A stretch of DNA of 64,000 bases from Amycolatopsis acididurans (GTDB lineage Bacteria > Actinomycetota > Actinomycetes > Mycobacteriales > Pseudonocardiaceae): the NCBI RefSeq assembly GCF_012328925.1, contig NZ_JAAXLS010000004.1, forward strand, positions 248,001-312,000, written 5' to 3'. A program made the translations under genes and the position numbers. Under the pieces are notes generated by a model. It worked only from the letters and a program-made list of their open reading frames with translations, did not search any database and had not been told where the DNA came from. The first letter of the stretch is position 1; each line of letters begins with the position of its first letter. Of the stretch, positions 45,825 through 54,290 are shown piece after piece.

Positions 45825-47407
45825 CAACCGATGCGCGTGTCAGCGTCGATCAGCAGCTGGCCGTTGGTGCTGACCACGCGCCAGTGCGGCCTTCCGACGC
45901 CGGTGATGTCGACGTACATGTCCACCGAACCGTCGGCGTTGGCGCCGTTGTCGGCGCGGATCGACCGGTAGCCGTTGATCTTGTGTTCGGTCCAGTAGGC
46001 CTGGAACTGCGCCTGACTGCCGAAGACCGCCTGGGCTGCCGGGGTGAGCAGCCGCCACGCCGCGTCACCGCCGGCGGCGCTGATGTACTGGTCGACCACC
46101 GCTCCGGCCTGGGAGAAGCCGACCGCGCCCGCGTTGGGCGTCTGGCCGAGCCCCGCTGAGCTGGCCGAGCTGGAGGCGCTGGAAGGCGCGGAGCTGGCGG
46201 GCCGGCCACCCGACGCGTTGGGCGTCGTCGTGCCGGCGTCCTTCGAGGTCCCGCCCTGGTTGAGGACGATCAGCAGCACCGCCGCGACGACGACCACCGC
46301 CGCGGCGACCGAACCGATCACGATGCCCTTGCGCTTGCCGGAACCGGAGGCCGGGGCCTGCTGGGGTGCGGGACCGTCGGGGCGGATGAAGGCCGCGGTG
46401 GGATTGCGGGGCGAACGTGGTTGCAGGGGCGGCGCGGCGGCAGCGGCGGCCGCCGGGTTCTGCGTGCGCTGCCACGGGGGGCGCTCGGCCGGGGCCTGCG
46501 GAGGCGGCGGGTCGGCCGGTACCGCCGCGGGCTGGCGGCCGCCGCCGTAGAGCGGGGGAGAGACGAGCGTGCCCGCGCTGGACTCCGGCTCGCCGGAGGC
46601 CAGCGCGGAGAGCTTGTCCCGCGCCTCGGCCATGCTCGGGCGCTCCGCCGGCTCGACGCGCAGCAGGCTCATCAGCAGCGCGGTGGCCTTTCCGGACTGG
46701 CGCGGCGGGATGACCTGCCCGTTCGCGGCCGTGTAGAGCAGCGCGAGCTGGTTGGTGCTGTTGCCGTAGGGCGGCTGGCCCTCCAGCGCGTGGTACAGCG
46801 TGGCGCCGAGGGAGAACACGTCCGAGGCCGGTGACGGGTCGGAGCCGCGGGCCAGCTCGGGCGCGAGGTAGGCGGGGGTGCCGCCGATGAGGCCGGTCTG
46901 GGTGAGGGTGAGGTCACCCGCGGCGCGGGAGATGCCGAAGTCGGTGATCTTCGCCGTACCGGACTCGTCGATCAGGATGTTCGCCGGTTTGATGTCGCGA
47001 TGCACGATTCCGGCGCGGTGCGCCGCGACGAGCGCGGCCGCGACCTGTTCACCGATGCGGGCCACCTGGCCCAGCGGCAGCGTGGTCTGCTCGCCCAGCA
47101 CCGCGGACAGGCTCTTCGACGGCAGGTACTCCATGACCAGGCACGGGTCGCCGTCCTGCTCGGCGATGTCGAAGACGACGATCGCGTTGGGATGCTGGAA
47201 ACGCGCCGCGTTCTTCGCCTCGCGCATCGCCCGTTGCCGCATGCTGGTGCGCTCGGCCTCGGAAAGCCCCGGCTGGGCGAGAATCTGCTTCACCGCCACC
47301 GCGCGTTCGAGGCGCTCGTCGACCGCGCGCCACACGACGCCCATGGCGCCGCTGCCGATGTGCTCAACGAGGCGATAGTGCCCTGCGATCAGCTGACCGG
47401 TGTCGAT
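45824..47407 (-). CDS. Eukaryote-like Ser/Thr protein kinase with extracellular sensor; apparent ATC start
   Basis: A 527-residue transmembrane kinase. The Gly-rich loop IGSGAMGVV is at 17-25, the ATP-binding Lys40 in VAVKQIL, the catalytic loop IVHRDIKPANIL and the DFG stretch ITDFGISRAAG near 150. APE is present as YLAPELA. After a Pro/Ala linker a membrane helix (IVIGSVAAAVVVVAAVLLIVL) leads to a 125-residue outer domain resembling an NTF2-like fold. The first in-frame ATG (47344) falls inside the Gly-rich loop, and no ATG, GTG or TTG lies upstream before a stop. GAGGAG sits 7 bases before ATC at 47407, which I take as the start. It follows the TVP38 gene by 4 bases. Confidence 0.85.
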   Translation of the reverse strand: MDTGQLIAGHYRLVEHIGSGAMGVVWRAVDERLERAVAVKQILAQPGLSEAERTSMRQRAMREAKNAARFQHPNAIVVFDIAEQDGDPCLVMEYLPSKSLSAVLGEQTTLPLGQVARIGEQVAAALVAAHRAGIVHRDIKPANILIDESGTAKITDFGISRAAGDLTLTQTGLIGGTPAYLAPELARGSDPSPASDVFSLGATLYHALEGQPPYGNSTNQLALLYTAANGQVIPPRQSGKATALLMSLLRVEPAERPSMAEARDKLSALASGEPESSAGTLVSPPLYGGGRQPAAVPADPPPPQAPAERPPWQRTQNPAAAAAAAPPLQPRSPRNPTAAFIRPDGPAPQQAPASGSGKRKGIVIGSVAAAVVVVAAVLLIVLNQGGTSKDAGTTTPNASGGRPASSAPSSASSSASSAGLGQTPNAGAVGFSQAGAVVDQYISAAGGDAAWRLLTPAAQAVFGSQAQFQAYWTEHKINGYRSIRADNGANADGSVDMYVDITGVGRPHWRVVSTNGQLLIDADTRIG

Positions 47408-47411
47408 GGGA

Positions 47412-48140
47412 CTACTCCTCGGAAACTACCTGCATTTCTTGGCTTGACCGAGCGCGAACACCCTCCTCGCGCACCGGACCGAGTGTAGCGGTCGCCCTCG
47501 TGGCGCTTCCGTAAGCTGTCCCGCGCACCACCTTGATCAATCCGAGCGCTCCGACCAGCGCGAACGCGAGATAACACGCGAGCAGTGCCGGTGGCGTGCC
47601 GCCGGTGAGCGCGTCGCCGAGCACGACGACCGCGACCGTGCCCGGGACGCTGCCCAGCACCGTGCCGAGCAGGTACGGGCGCCAGCCCACGTCGAGGATT
47701 CCGCAGCAGTAACCGAGCGGGGCGAAGGGAACCACGGGGATCAGCCGCAGCGAGGTGACCGCGAGGATCCCGCCGTCGGAAAGGCGTTCGTTGACCGCGC
47801 GCACGGACTTGCGGTGCAGGTGGCGGGACACGAGATCGCGGCCGAGCAGCCGGGCGAGCCCGAAACCGAGCATGCCGGAGATCGCGGTCGCGACCAGCGC
47901 GACGACGATGCCGACGACGTCACCGAGCAGCAGTCCCGCCGCGAGGTTGAACACTGTGCGCGGGATGGGGGCCACGGTGAGTATCGAATACGCGGCCAGC
48001 AGCAGGAGCGCGGTCGCCGGGCCGTGGCCCGCCGCCCAGTCGCGCAGCTGGGCCGGGCTGGGGACCGGCAGCACGAACGCGGCCGCGACCACCGCGGCGA
48101 GCACGACGGCCGCGACGATCAGTTTGGTGCGGCGGGTCAT
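47412..48140 (-). CDS. TVP38/TMEM64 (DedA-like) membrane protein
   Basis: A 242-residue membrane protein with six or so helices. The SNARE-associated/VTT signature appears as APIPRTVFNLAAGLLLGDVVGI, then ISGMLGFGLARLLGRDLV, LTSLRLIPVVPFAPLGYCCGI and LGTVLGSVPGTVAVVVLGD. Such proteins move lipids or lipid carriers across membranes. ATG at 48140. It heads the leftward operon TVP38-kinase-small protein-MsrB; its last codons carry the kinase ribosome-binding site. Confidence 0.85.
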   Translation of the reverse strand: MTRRTKLIVAAVVLAAVVAAAFVLPVPSPAQLRDWAAGHGPATALLLLAAYSILTVAPIPRTVFNLAAGLLLGDVVGIVVALVATAISGMLGFGLARLLGRDLVSRHLHRKSVRAVNERLSDGGILAVTSLRLIPVVPFAPLGYCCGILDVGWRPYLLGTVLGSVPGTVAVVVLGDALTGGTPPALLACYLAFALVGALGLIKVVRGTAYGSATRATATLGPVREEGVRARSSQEMQVVSEE

Positions 48141-48292
48141 GCGACCACGGTATTGCACGCCGTTTTCCCGGTGGCGCGCGAGCCGTGGTGATGGTGAGCT
48201 GCCTGGGTGCGGCCGGACGTCTTTCACCCGCAGCCAACGCTCATCGGTGCGGTTCGCCTTCGAGTGCGCCGATCGGCGGCTACGGTGAAGCC

Positions 48293-49306
48293 GTGCCCAA
48301 AAACGGCGAAGCGGTCGAATACCAGGTCGGCGAGCGCACGGTGCGGTTGTCCAGCCCGGACAAGGTGTACTTCCCAGCCCGGGGGATCACCAAGCGGGAG
48401 GTGGCCGAGTACTACCTCGCCGTCGCGGATCCGCTGTTGCGTGCGCTCCGTGACCGGCCGACCACGCTGAAGCGGTACCCGGACGGCGTGACGGGCGAGT
48501 TCTTCTACGCCAAGCGTGTCCCGAAGGGTGCGCCGCCGTGGCTGGAGTCGGTGCGGATCACGTTCCCGTCCGGCCGCACGGCCGAGGAGGTGTGCCCGAC
48601 CGAGGCCGCCGCGCTGCTGTGGGCGGCCAACCTGGGCACGTTCGACTTCCACCCGTGGCCCGTGCGGCGTCCCGACGTCGACCATCCCGACGAACTGCGC
48701 ATCGACGTCGACCCGTCCGACGAGACCGGTTTCGGCGACGCCGTCCGTGTCGCGCGCACGGTGCGCGAGGTCCTGGACGAGGCGGGTCTGGTGGGTCACC
48801 CCAAGACGTCCGGTGGGCGCGGGGTGCACGTGCTCGTGCGGATCCGCCCGGACTGGGACTTCATCGACGTGCGGCACGCGGTGATCGCGCTGGGCCGGGA
48901 GGTGGAGCGGCGGATGCCGACGCTCGCGACGATCGCGTGGTGGAAGGAGGAGCGCGACGGGCGCGTGTTCCTGGACTACAACCAGGCCGCGCGCGACCGC
49001 ACCGTCGCGTCCAGCTGGTCGGTGCGCGGAACCGAACGGGCCACCGTGTCCACGCCGCTGACGTGGGAGCAGCTGGACGAGGCACACCCGGACGACTTCG
49101 ACGTGCTCACGGTGCCGGCCTGGCTGTCCGAACACGGCGACCCGCACGCCGCCATGGACGACCACGCGTACGGCATCGAGACGGCCCTGGAGTGGTACGC
49201 CCGCGACGAACGCGACCGTGGCCTCGGAGAGATGCCGTATCCGCCGGACTACCCCAAGATGCCGGGCGAACCCAAGCGCGTGCAGCCCAGCAAGGCGAGG
49301 GGCTGA
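48293..49306 (+). CDS. LigD-type polymerase/primase domain protein (stand-alone PolDom)
   Basis: A 337-residue archaeo-eukaryotic primase-type polymerase as found in the LigD polymerase domain of bacterial non-homologous end joining. Conserved stretches include VRLSSPDKVYFPARGITKREVAEYYL, FFYAKRVPKGAPPWLESVRI and the catalytic acidic pair in ELRIDVDPSDETGF. LVGHPKTSGGRGVHVLVRI follows near residue 170, then DYNQAARDRTVASSWSVR. No ligase or nuclease domain is attached. GTG at 48293; longer frames upstream lack support. Ku and ligase genes are not in this window. Confidence 0.88.
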   Translation: MPKNGEAVEYQVGERTVRLSSPDKVYFPARGITKREVAEYYLAVADPLLRALRDRPTTLKRYPDGVTGEFFYAKRVPKGAPPWLESVRITFPSGRTAEEVCPTEAAALLWAANLGTFDFHPWPVRRPDVDHPDELRIDVDPSDETGFGDAVRVARTVREVLDEAGLVGHPKTSGGRGVHVLVRIRPDWDFIDVRHAVIALGREVERRMPTLATIAWWKEERDGRVFLDYNQAARDRTVASSWSVRGTERATVSTPLTWEQLDEAHPDDFDVLTVPAWLSEHGDPHAAMDDHAYGIETALEWYARDERDRGLGEMPYPPDYPKMPGEPKRVQPSKARG

Positions 49307-49490
49307 CCAGCGGAAACGCGGCCTTTCGCGCCGGTCCGGCCGTTCGCACATCGCTCACTCGCCCGATAACTTCGGTCACATGGCCGAAGCGCTCACCGAC
49401 CTCGTGAACTCCTTCGCCCGCTACCTGCGGGCCGAAGGACGGGCGGGCTGTCTTCAACGGCTGCTCGCGGGCCGCACACAAGGGTTCTCC

Positions 49491-49847
49491 TCAGCCTATC
49501 GCCAGGACGATCTTGCCGAACCGGTCGGGCGAGTCGAGCCGGGCCTGGGCGTCCGCGGCTTCTGCCAGGGGGTAGACGGAGTCGACGACCGGGGTCAGGG
49601 TGCCGTTGGCCAGCAGCGGGAGGAATTCGCCGATCTCGGACCGGTTCGAGCCGTGGCTGCCGATCAGGCTGATCTCCCGGCGGTACAGAACCGACAGGTC
49701 GAGCTCGGCGAGCCTGCCGGTGTGCGATCCCATGCCGACCACGCGTCGACCGTGACGCGCCGACTGCGCGGATTTCCGGACGGTCGCGTTGCCGACGACC
49801 GTCTCGTGGACGACGTCCGCGCCCCCGGCCCCCATAACAAAGTTCAC
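49491..49847 (-). pseudogene. Truncated zinc-type alcohol dehydrogenase/quinone oxidoreductase (C-terminal fragment)
   Basis: The frame encodes only about the last 120 residues of a medium-chain dehydrogenase/reductase. GAGGADVVHETVVGNATVRKSAQ corresponds to the end of the Rossmann domain, and EISLIGSHGSNRSEIGEFLPLL and FGKIVLAIG to the C-terminus. The N-terminal GroES-like half and the cofactor Gly motif are missing; upstream bases in frame (to about 49880) add only a short unrelated stretch before the amidohydrolase stop. It looks like a deletion remnant at the end of the leftward catabolic operon. Confidence 0.7.
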
Positions 49848-49907
49848 ACCCAGCCGGGCGCCGCGCCACGGTCCGGTGGGCGCGGCGCCACTCGCCGAGG
49901 CGGTGAG

Positions 49908-50759
49908 CTATGCCGCCAGGCCCGGGTACAGCCGCCGCGCGGTGCCCGTGAAGATTTCGCGGCGGTCGGGTTCCGGCACCTTGTCCAGCACCTTCTGTGC
50001 GAGGGCCACCAACTCCGGCAGCGACTGTTCTGCCGCGGGCAGGTTCGAACCCCACGCGATCCGGTTGGCGCCAAAGGACTCCAGCACCGGGTCGAGGAAC
50101 CCGGCCGCGTCCTTACCGGCGTCGTGCAGGCGTTCGAGGTTGCGGTGCGTGAGCTTCAGGTGCAGGCCGGGGTGGACGGCCAGTTCGGCGACCTCCTTGC
50201 CCGCAGCCGTGGGGGAGGCCGCGATATCCGGGTAACCCATGTGGTCGAGCAGTACGTATACCGACGGATGGCGGCGCAGCAGATCGTGCAGTTGTGCGGT
50301 CGCCGGGCCGAGCCGCATCTGCAGGCACACGGGGACACCGAGGTCGGAAGCCCTGCGCCAGAACGGATCCGTCTCCGGTGCCGCGAACCACTCGCCCTGG
50401 GTGGGGACCGTGCTGCCGCTGGTGAACAGCCGCACCCCGGCCAGACCATCGGCGCCTGTCACGGCTGCCAGGTTGTCGGCGGCGTCGGGTCGCAATGGGT
50501 CCACGGTGCCTACGGCGACGAACCGGTCCGGCCGCCGCGCGCGACTGTCGAGGACGTAGGAATTGTCGTAGCCGTAAGCCGTGGTGGCCTGCACGAGCAC
50601 GGCCTGCGCGATGCCGGCTTCGTCCATGCGCCCGGCCATCCCCTCGGCGGTGACCGGCCGGGTGGTGGCCCAGCCGGACTGCTTGCCGCCGATCGGTGCC
50701 CGCGGGTAGCGGGCCAGATCGTCGGAGATGATGTGGCAGTGGGTGTCGATGATGTCCAT
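49908..50759 (-). CDS. Amidohydrolase-2 family hydrolase, LigI-like
   Basis: A 283-residue metal-dependent TIM-barrel hydrolase. The first metal motif is IIDTHCHI (His7, His9). VLVQATTAYGYDNSYVLD resembles the VQATxxGxDN stretch of 2-pyrone-4,6-dicarboxylate lactonase LigI. VLLDHMGYPD supplies the next His. The late motif reads AWGSNLP where LigI has an Asp after GS or GT, so the usual catalytic acid is replaced or displaced. AAAGGGG precedes ATG 50759. A paralogue lies at 58032. Lactone hydrolysis is the likely reaction; the exact substrate is inferred from the cluster. Confidence 0.83.
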   Translation of the reverse strand: MDIIDTHCHIISDDLARYPRAPIGGKQSGWATTRPVTAEGMAGRMDEAGIAQAVLVQATTAYGYDNSYVLDSRARRPDRFVAVGTVDPLRPDAADNLAAVTGADGLAGVRLFTSGSTVPTQGEWFAAPETDPFWRRASDLGVPVCLQMRLGPATAQLHDLLRRHPSVYVLLDHMGYPDIAASPTAAGKEVAELAVHPGLHLKLTHRNLERLHDAGKDAAGFLDPVLESFGANRIAWGSNLPAAEQSLPELVALAQKVLDKVPEPDRREIFTGTARRLYPGLAA

Positions 50760-50773
50760 GGGTGGGGCCCCTT

Positions 50774-51739
50774 TCAGGCATCGGGGTAGTCGCCATCGGC
50801 GAACAGGCGCCGCGGCTCATCGGGGAAGTCCGCGTCGAGCAGGCCCTGGTCCCGGGAGAACTTCACCAGTGCGCGCACGCTGACGTCGTTGGCCCGCAAT
50901 CCATAGGGGATGGGGTCGCCGCCGATCTGCTTGGCCTGCTTGCCCAGTCGCGGCAGCGCCGACCACTCCGGGGCGGCCTCGGCCTGACGCCGCTTGCTCT
51001 CCGCGAAAGCGGCGTACAGCGCCGAAGGCAGGCCGGGATCGCTGTCGACGAGGTCGCCGCGGATCGCGATCACCGAATGCAGCGGATAGATCCCGGTGCG
51101 CAGGTACCAGTCCGCGGCCAGCACTTCGTGATCCGGGAACAGCGGGTAGGGCCCGTCCTCGCCGGCGGGCTGCTCGGCCGGCGCGGACCATCCGGCACGG
51201 GGAGCCCCGGCACGCCCGGTACCGGCGTTCCCGCTGAACGCGGCGTCGATCTCGCCCGCACGCAGCAGCTCACCCAGCGACCGGCCGTCGGACACGCGCT
51301 CGACGTTGCCCGGCGCGCGGCCTTCGATGTGGTCGTCATCGTCCACGACCCACGTCACCGTGTCGATGTCGAGCCCGTACTCGTCACGCAGGATCCCCCG
51401 CACCCACACCCCCGTCGTCACGGTGTAGGCCCGGACCCCGATCCGCTTTCCCTTGAGGTCACCGGGAAAGCGGATCCCCGAGGCCGCGCCGCACTGGACG
51501 TCGGCATGGTGGAACCGGCGGTTGAGGAACACCGGGATCCCGGTCAGGCGCACCCCGGCCTGCAACGCCATCAGGTACGAGGTCGGCGCCAGCTCACACA
51601 CGTCGAACTCGAGATCGCGGATCATCCGCCGGTACGCGCCGATCACCGGCTTGACCTCGACCGGCTCGACCTCGTAACCGTCCACCGCCAGCGGCCGCGC
51701 GTGCGCGTAGTCGCCGACGACCACCGAGAGCTTGCTCAT
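50774..51739 (-). CDS. 4,5-dihydroxyphthalate decarboxylase-like protein (Pht5/periplasmic-binding fold), copy A
   Basis: A 321-residue protein of the PBP-like superfamily that includes 4,5-dihydroxyphthalate decarboxylase. There is no signal peptide, so it is probably a cytoplasmic enzyme and not a transport receptor. It shares DVCELAP near residue 46 and GVRAYTVTTGVWVRGILRDEYGLD near 101-124 with two paralogues in this cluster. A loop near 170-200 (GNAGTGRAGAPRAG and a Pro/Glu-rich run) is an insertion relative to them. AAAGG precedes ATG 51739. Decarboxylase activity is inferred from the family. Confidence 0.75.
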   Translation of the reverse strand: MSKLSVVVGDYAHARPLAVDGYEVEPVEVKPVIGAYRRMIRDLEFDVCELAPTSYLMALQAGVRLTGIPVFLNRRFHHADVQCGAASGIRFPGDLKGKRIGVRAYTVTTGVWVRGILRDEYGLDIDTVTWVVDDDDHIEGRAPGNVERVSDGRSLGELLRAGEIDAAFSGNAGTGRAGAPRAGWSAPAEQPAGEDGPYPLFPDHEVLAADWYLRTGIYPLHSVIAIRGDLVDSDPGLPSALYAAFAESKRRQAEAAPEWSALPRLGKQAKQIGGDPIPYGLRANDVSVRALVKFSRDQGLLDADFPDEPRRLFADGDYPDA

Positions 51740-51762
51740 GTTCAGCCTTTCGTTGAAGTGGT

Positions 51763-52614
51763 TCAGCCGCCCAGCCGCGACGCGGGAACACCGAGCACGG
51801 AGCAGGTGCGCTCGACCAGTTCGTCGAACTCGACGCGCCGCGGCAGTACCTCCTGCTCGTAGGCGTAGCGGGCGACCCGCGTGACCGGGGCGCGCAACGC
51901 CTCGAAGCCGACGGGATTCAGCTCGGCCGGGCCGGTGATGGCTTCGGCCAGCGCGTCGTAGACCGCGAGCACGGACTTCGGGTCCTCGTGCGCGAAACCG
52001 GGTCCGAACGCGACGACGTGGTTGACGGGCACGAAACCTTCGCGTGCCGCCCAGGCCGCCGCGACATCGAGCGCGTCCGGGATGGCGGTGCGAATGCGGT
52101 CGTCGGCGGGCAGTTCGTTGCCCATGATCCCGAAGTCGAGCCTGCCCTCGAGGAAGTCCGCCTGCAGTTTGGTGCCCTCCGGGGCACGTTTGACCCACGC
52201 CGGATCGGTGTACTCGGCGATGTGCCCGTCCTCGTAGGTCCGCCAGTCCACTTCGGACAGATTCACGTCGTACTCGTCCGTGAGGAAGCCACGCAGCCAG
52301 ACGCCGGTGGTCTGGCTCCAGGAGCGCACGCCGACACTGCGGCCCCACACGTCCGCCGCGCCCAGTCCGCCCATCGTCACCAGGGTCTGGTGCTGGTGGC
52401 GGCCCAGCATCGTGACGGGCAGCAGCGCCACCGGCTTGTCGTAGGCGGCCGCCTGCAACAGCGTCACCACGGCCAGTTCGCACACGTCGGCCGCCGCGTT
52501 GTTCACGAATCCTTTCGACGCCTTGTGCACGGGCTTGATGTCGAGCCGCTCGGCACCGGGAGCCGCTTCGAGCGCGGCCGCGGCGAGGTCGTCCCGTCCC
52601 AGCACGATCTTCAT
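51763..52614 (-). CDS. 4,5-dihydroxyphthalate decarboxylase-like protein, copy B
   Basis: A 283-residue paralogue of the adjacent gene. It lacks a signal peptide and shows ADVCELAVVTLLQAA near residue 42 and GVRSWSQTTGVWLRGFLTDEYDVN near 95-118. DFGIMGNELPADDRI and FVPVNHVVAFG follow, the latter matching VPINHMLTV in the copy at 57103. GAGGAG precedes ATG 52614. It lies 23 bases both after the ThDP gene and before copy A, so the three are co-transcribed. Specific reaction unknown. Confidence 0.75.
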   Translation of the reverse strand: MKIVLGRDDLAAAALEAAPGAERLDIKPVHKASKGFVNNAAADVCELAVVTLLQAAAYDKPVALLPVTMLGRHQHQTLVTMGGLGAADVWGRSVGVRSWSQTTGVWLRGFLTDEYDVNLSEVDWRTYEDGHIAEYTDPAWVKRAPEGTKLQADFLEGRLDFGIMGNELPADDRIRTAIPDALDVAAAWAAREGFVPVNHVVAFGPGFAHEDPKSVLAVYDALAEAITGPAELNPVGFEALRAPVTRVARYAYEQEVLPRRVEFDELVERTCSVLGVPASRLGG

Positions 52615-52637
52615 GTCCGTCTCCTCGGAAAGTCGGG

Positions 52638-54290
52638 TCACACGTCCTCGCCGTACTGGATGCGGCGATAGGGGACGCTGAGTACTTCGCGCGTGATCCG
52701 CACGTCGATCACCGTGGGCCGTGGGTCGCGGACGTATTCCGCGAGCGCCGCGCGAAGTTCGCCGGTTGTGCGGACCGTCGCGCCACTGCCGCCGAGCGCG
52801 GTGGCCACCGCGCCCAACTCGGGTGTCGGGATCACCGCGAGCTCGGGATCGAGGCCCTTGGCCTGGGCTTTGTGGTACTCGGCGCCGAGCCCTTCGTCGT
52901 TCATGACCACGACCAGCACCGGCAGCCCGTAGCGGCACGCCGTCTCGAACTCGGACAGGTGCATCAGGAAACTCGCGTCGCCCTCGACCACGAATGTGGG
53001 CTTGCCGTCGTTGCCGACCACGGCCCCGATGGTCAGCAGGGGAGCCTGGCCGATCGCGCCGAACATGCCGTAGTTCGAGGTGATCTCGCGGGAGCGCTGG
53101 AAGAGCATCGTGCCGAAGTCGGTCTGGTGGCCGCTGCCGAGCACGAGTCCGAACTCGCCGGGAAGCTCGGCGTCGACCACCGCGATCGCCTCGCGCGGAT
53201 CCAGCAAACCGTTGCCGCTGCGGTACTCGGCCGGATCGATCAGCGGTGCGGTGAGGCGGCCGTGCACCTCGGGCGTGTGGAAGCCCTCCAGTTCGACGCC
53301 GCGGCCGGCCAGAGCGCTGGTCAGGGAGTCCAGTGCGGTGACCGCGTCGGCCTGGACGTAGCAGTCGGCGACCTGGCCGTTGCCCATCACCAGGTTCGGC
53401 GCGGTGTCGATCTGGATGTAGCGGGCATCGGGAAAGAGGTAGCCGCTCTCGATCGTGTAGTGGTTGAGGCTCGCGCCGACCGCGATCACGCAGTCGGCGT
53501 CCTGCAACAGTTCCATCGCGACCTTGCTGCCGAACAGGCCGGCGATCCCGACGTGGTAGTCGGTTTCGCCGTACAGCCAGTTCTTGGCCTGCAGGGTGGT
53601 GGCCAGCACGGCGCCGGTGCGCTGTTGCAGGGCGAGGATCTGCTGTCCGGCGTCGGCGCGGCGGGCGCCTCGCCCGGCGATGATCACCGGCCGTTTGCTG
53701 GTCGCGATGATCTCGCAGGCCTCCTCGATCCGCGCGGGGTGCGGCAGCAGCTTGGGCGCCCGGAGCAACTTCGTCGAGGGGACGTAGCCGCCGATGTCCT
53801 CGAACTCCTGGAGCTGGACGTCGAAGGGGGCGCTGATCATCACCGGACGCGATTCGGTGCGGGCGCGGTAGAAGGCGCGCTGCACGATCTCCTCGGCGGA
53901 GTCCGCTTTGGTCACCTGGAGGAAGTCGCATTCGATCGCGGCGGCGAAGCGCCGCTGGTCGAGGTACTGCACCGCGCCCTGGTCACCGAGCGCGGTCTCG
54001 CCGCAGAACGCGACCAGCGGGATGCGCGCACGGGCGGCCACGATCATCGACGTGGCCAGCTGCGCGGTACCGGGCCCACTCGTGGTGGTCACGACGCCGG
54101 GCCGGCCGGAGGCGCGGGCGAATCCGTGCGCCATGCTCAGCCCGGCGCCCTCGTGCCGTACCTCGTACAGCTTCACGCCGTGGCCGGCGAGGGCGTTCAT
54201 CCAGTGCATGTTGGCGTCGCCCATCATGCCGAACACGTCGGTGGTGCCCTCGGCGGCGAACGCCGTGGCGAGTGCTTCGTAGACCTTCAC
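52638..54290 (-). CDS. Thiamine diphosphate-dependent enzyme (acetolactate synthase/benzoylformate decarboxylase-like)
   Basis: A 550-residue three-domain ThDP enzyme. The N-terminal PYR domain has the activating Glu in YEVRHEGAGLSMAHGFARASG near residue 47 and SGPGTAQLATS near 70. The central domain binds no obvious FAD (RPVIIAGRGARRADAG). The PP domain has the cofactor motif VEGDASFLMHLSEFETACRYG ending in VVVMNDEG, with GDA in place of GDG. GTG at 54290 overlaps the hydratase stop (GTGA). 2-Oxo acid decarboxylation or carboligation is likely; the position after LigJ suggests it acts on an intermediate of the same pathway. Confidence 0.83.
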   Translation of the reverse strand: MKVYEALATAFAAEGTTDVFGMMGDANMHWMNALAGHGVKLYEVRHEGAGLSMAHGFARASGRPGVVTTTSGPGTAQLATSMIVAARARIPLVAFCGETALGDQGAVQYLDQRRFAAAIECDFLQVTKADSAEEIVQRAFYRARTESRPVMISAPFDVQLQEFEDIGGYVPSTKLLRAPKLLPHPARIEEACEIIATSKRPVIIAGRGARRADAGQQILALQQRTGAVLATTLQAKNWLYGETDYHVGIAGLFGSKVAMELLQDADCVIAVGASLNHYTIESGYLFPDARYIQIDTAPNLVMGNGQVADCYVQADAVTALDSLTSALAGRGVELEGFHTPEVHGRLTAPLIDPAEYRSGNGLLDPREAIAVVDAELPGEFGLVLGSGHQTDFGTMLFQRSREITSNYGMFGAIGQAPLLTIGAVVGNDGKPTFVVEGDASFLMHLSEFETACRYGLPVLVVVMNDEGLGAEYHKAQAKGLDPELAVIPTPELGAVATALGGSGATVRTTGELRAALAEYVRDPRPTVIDVRITREVLSVPYRRIQYGEDV

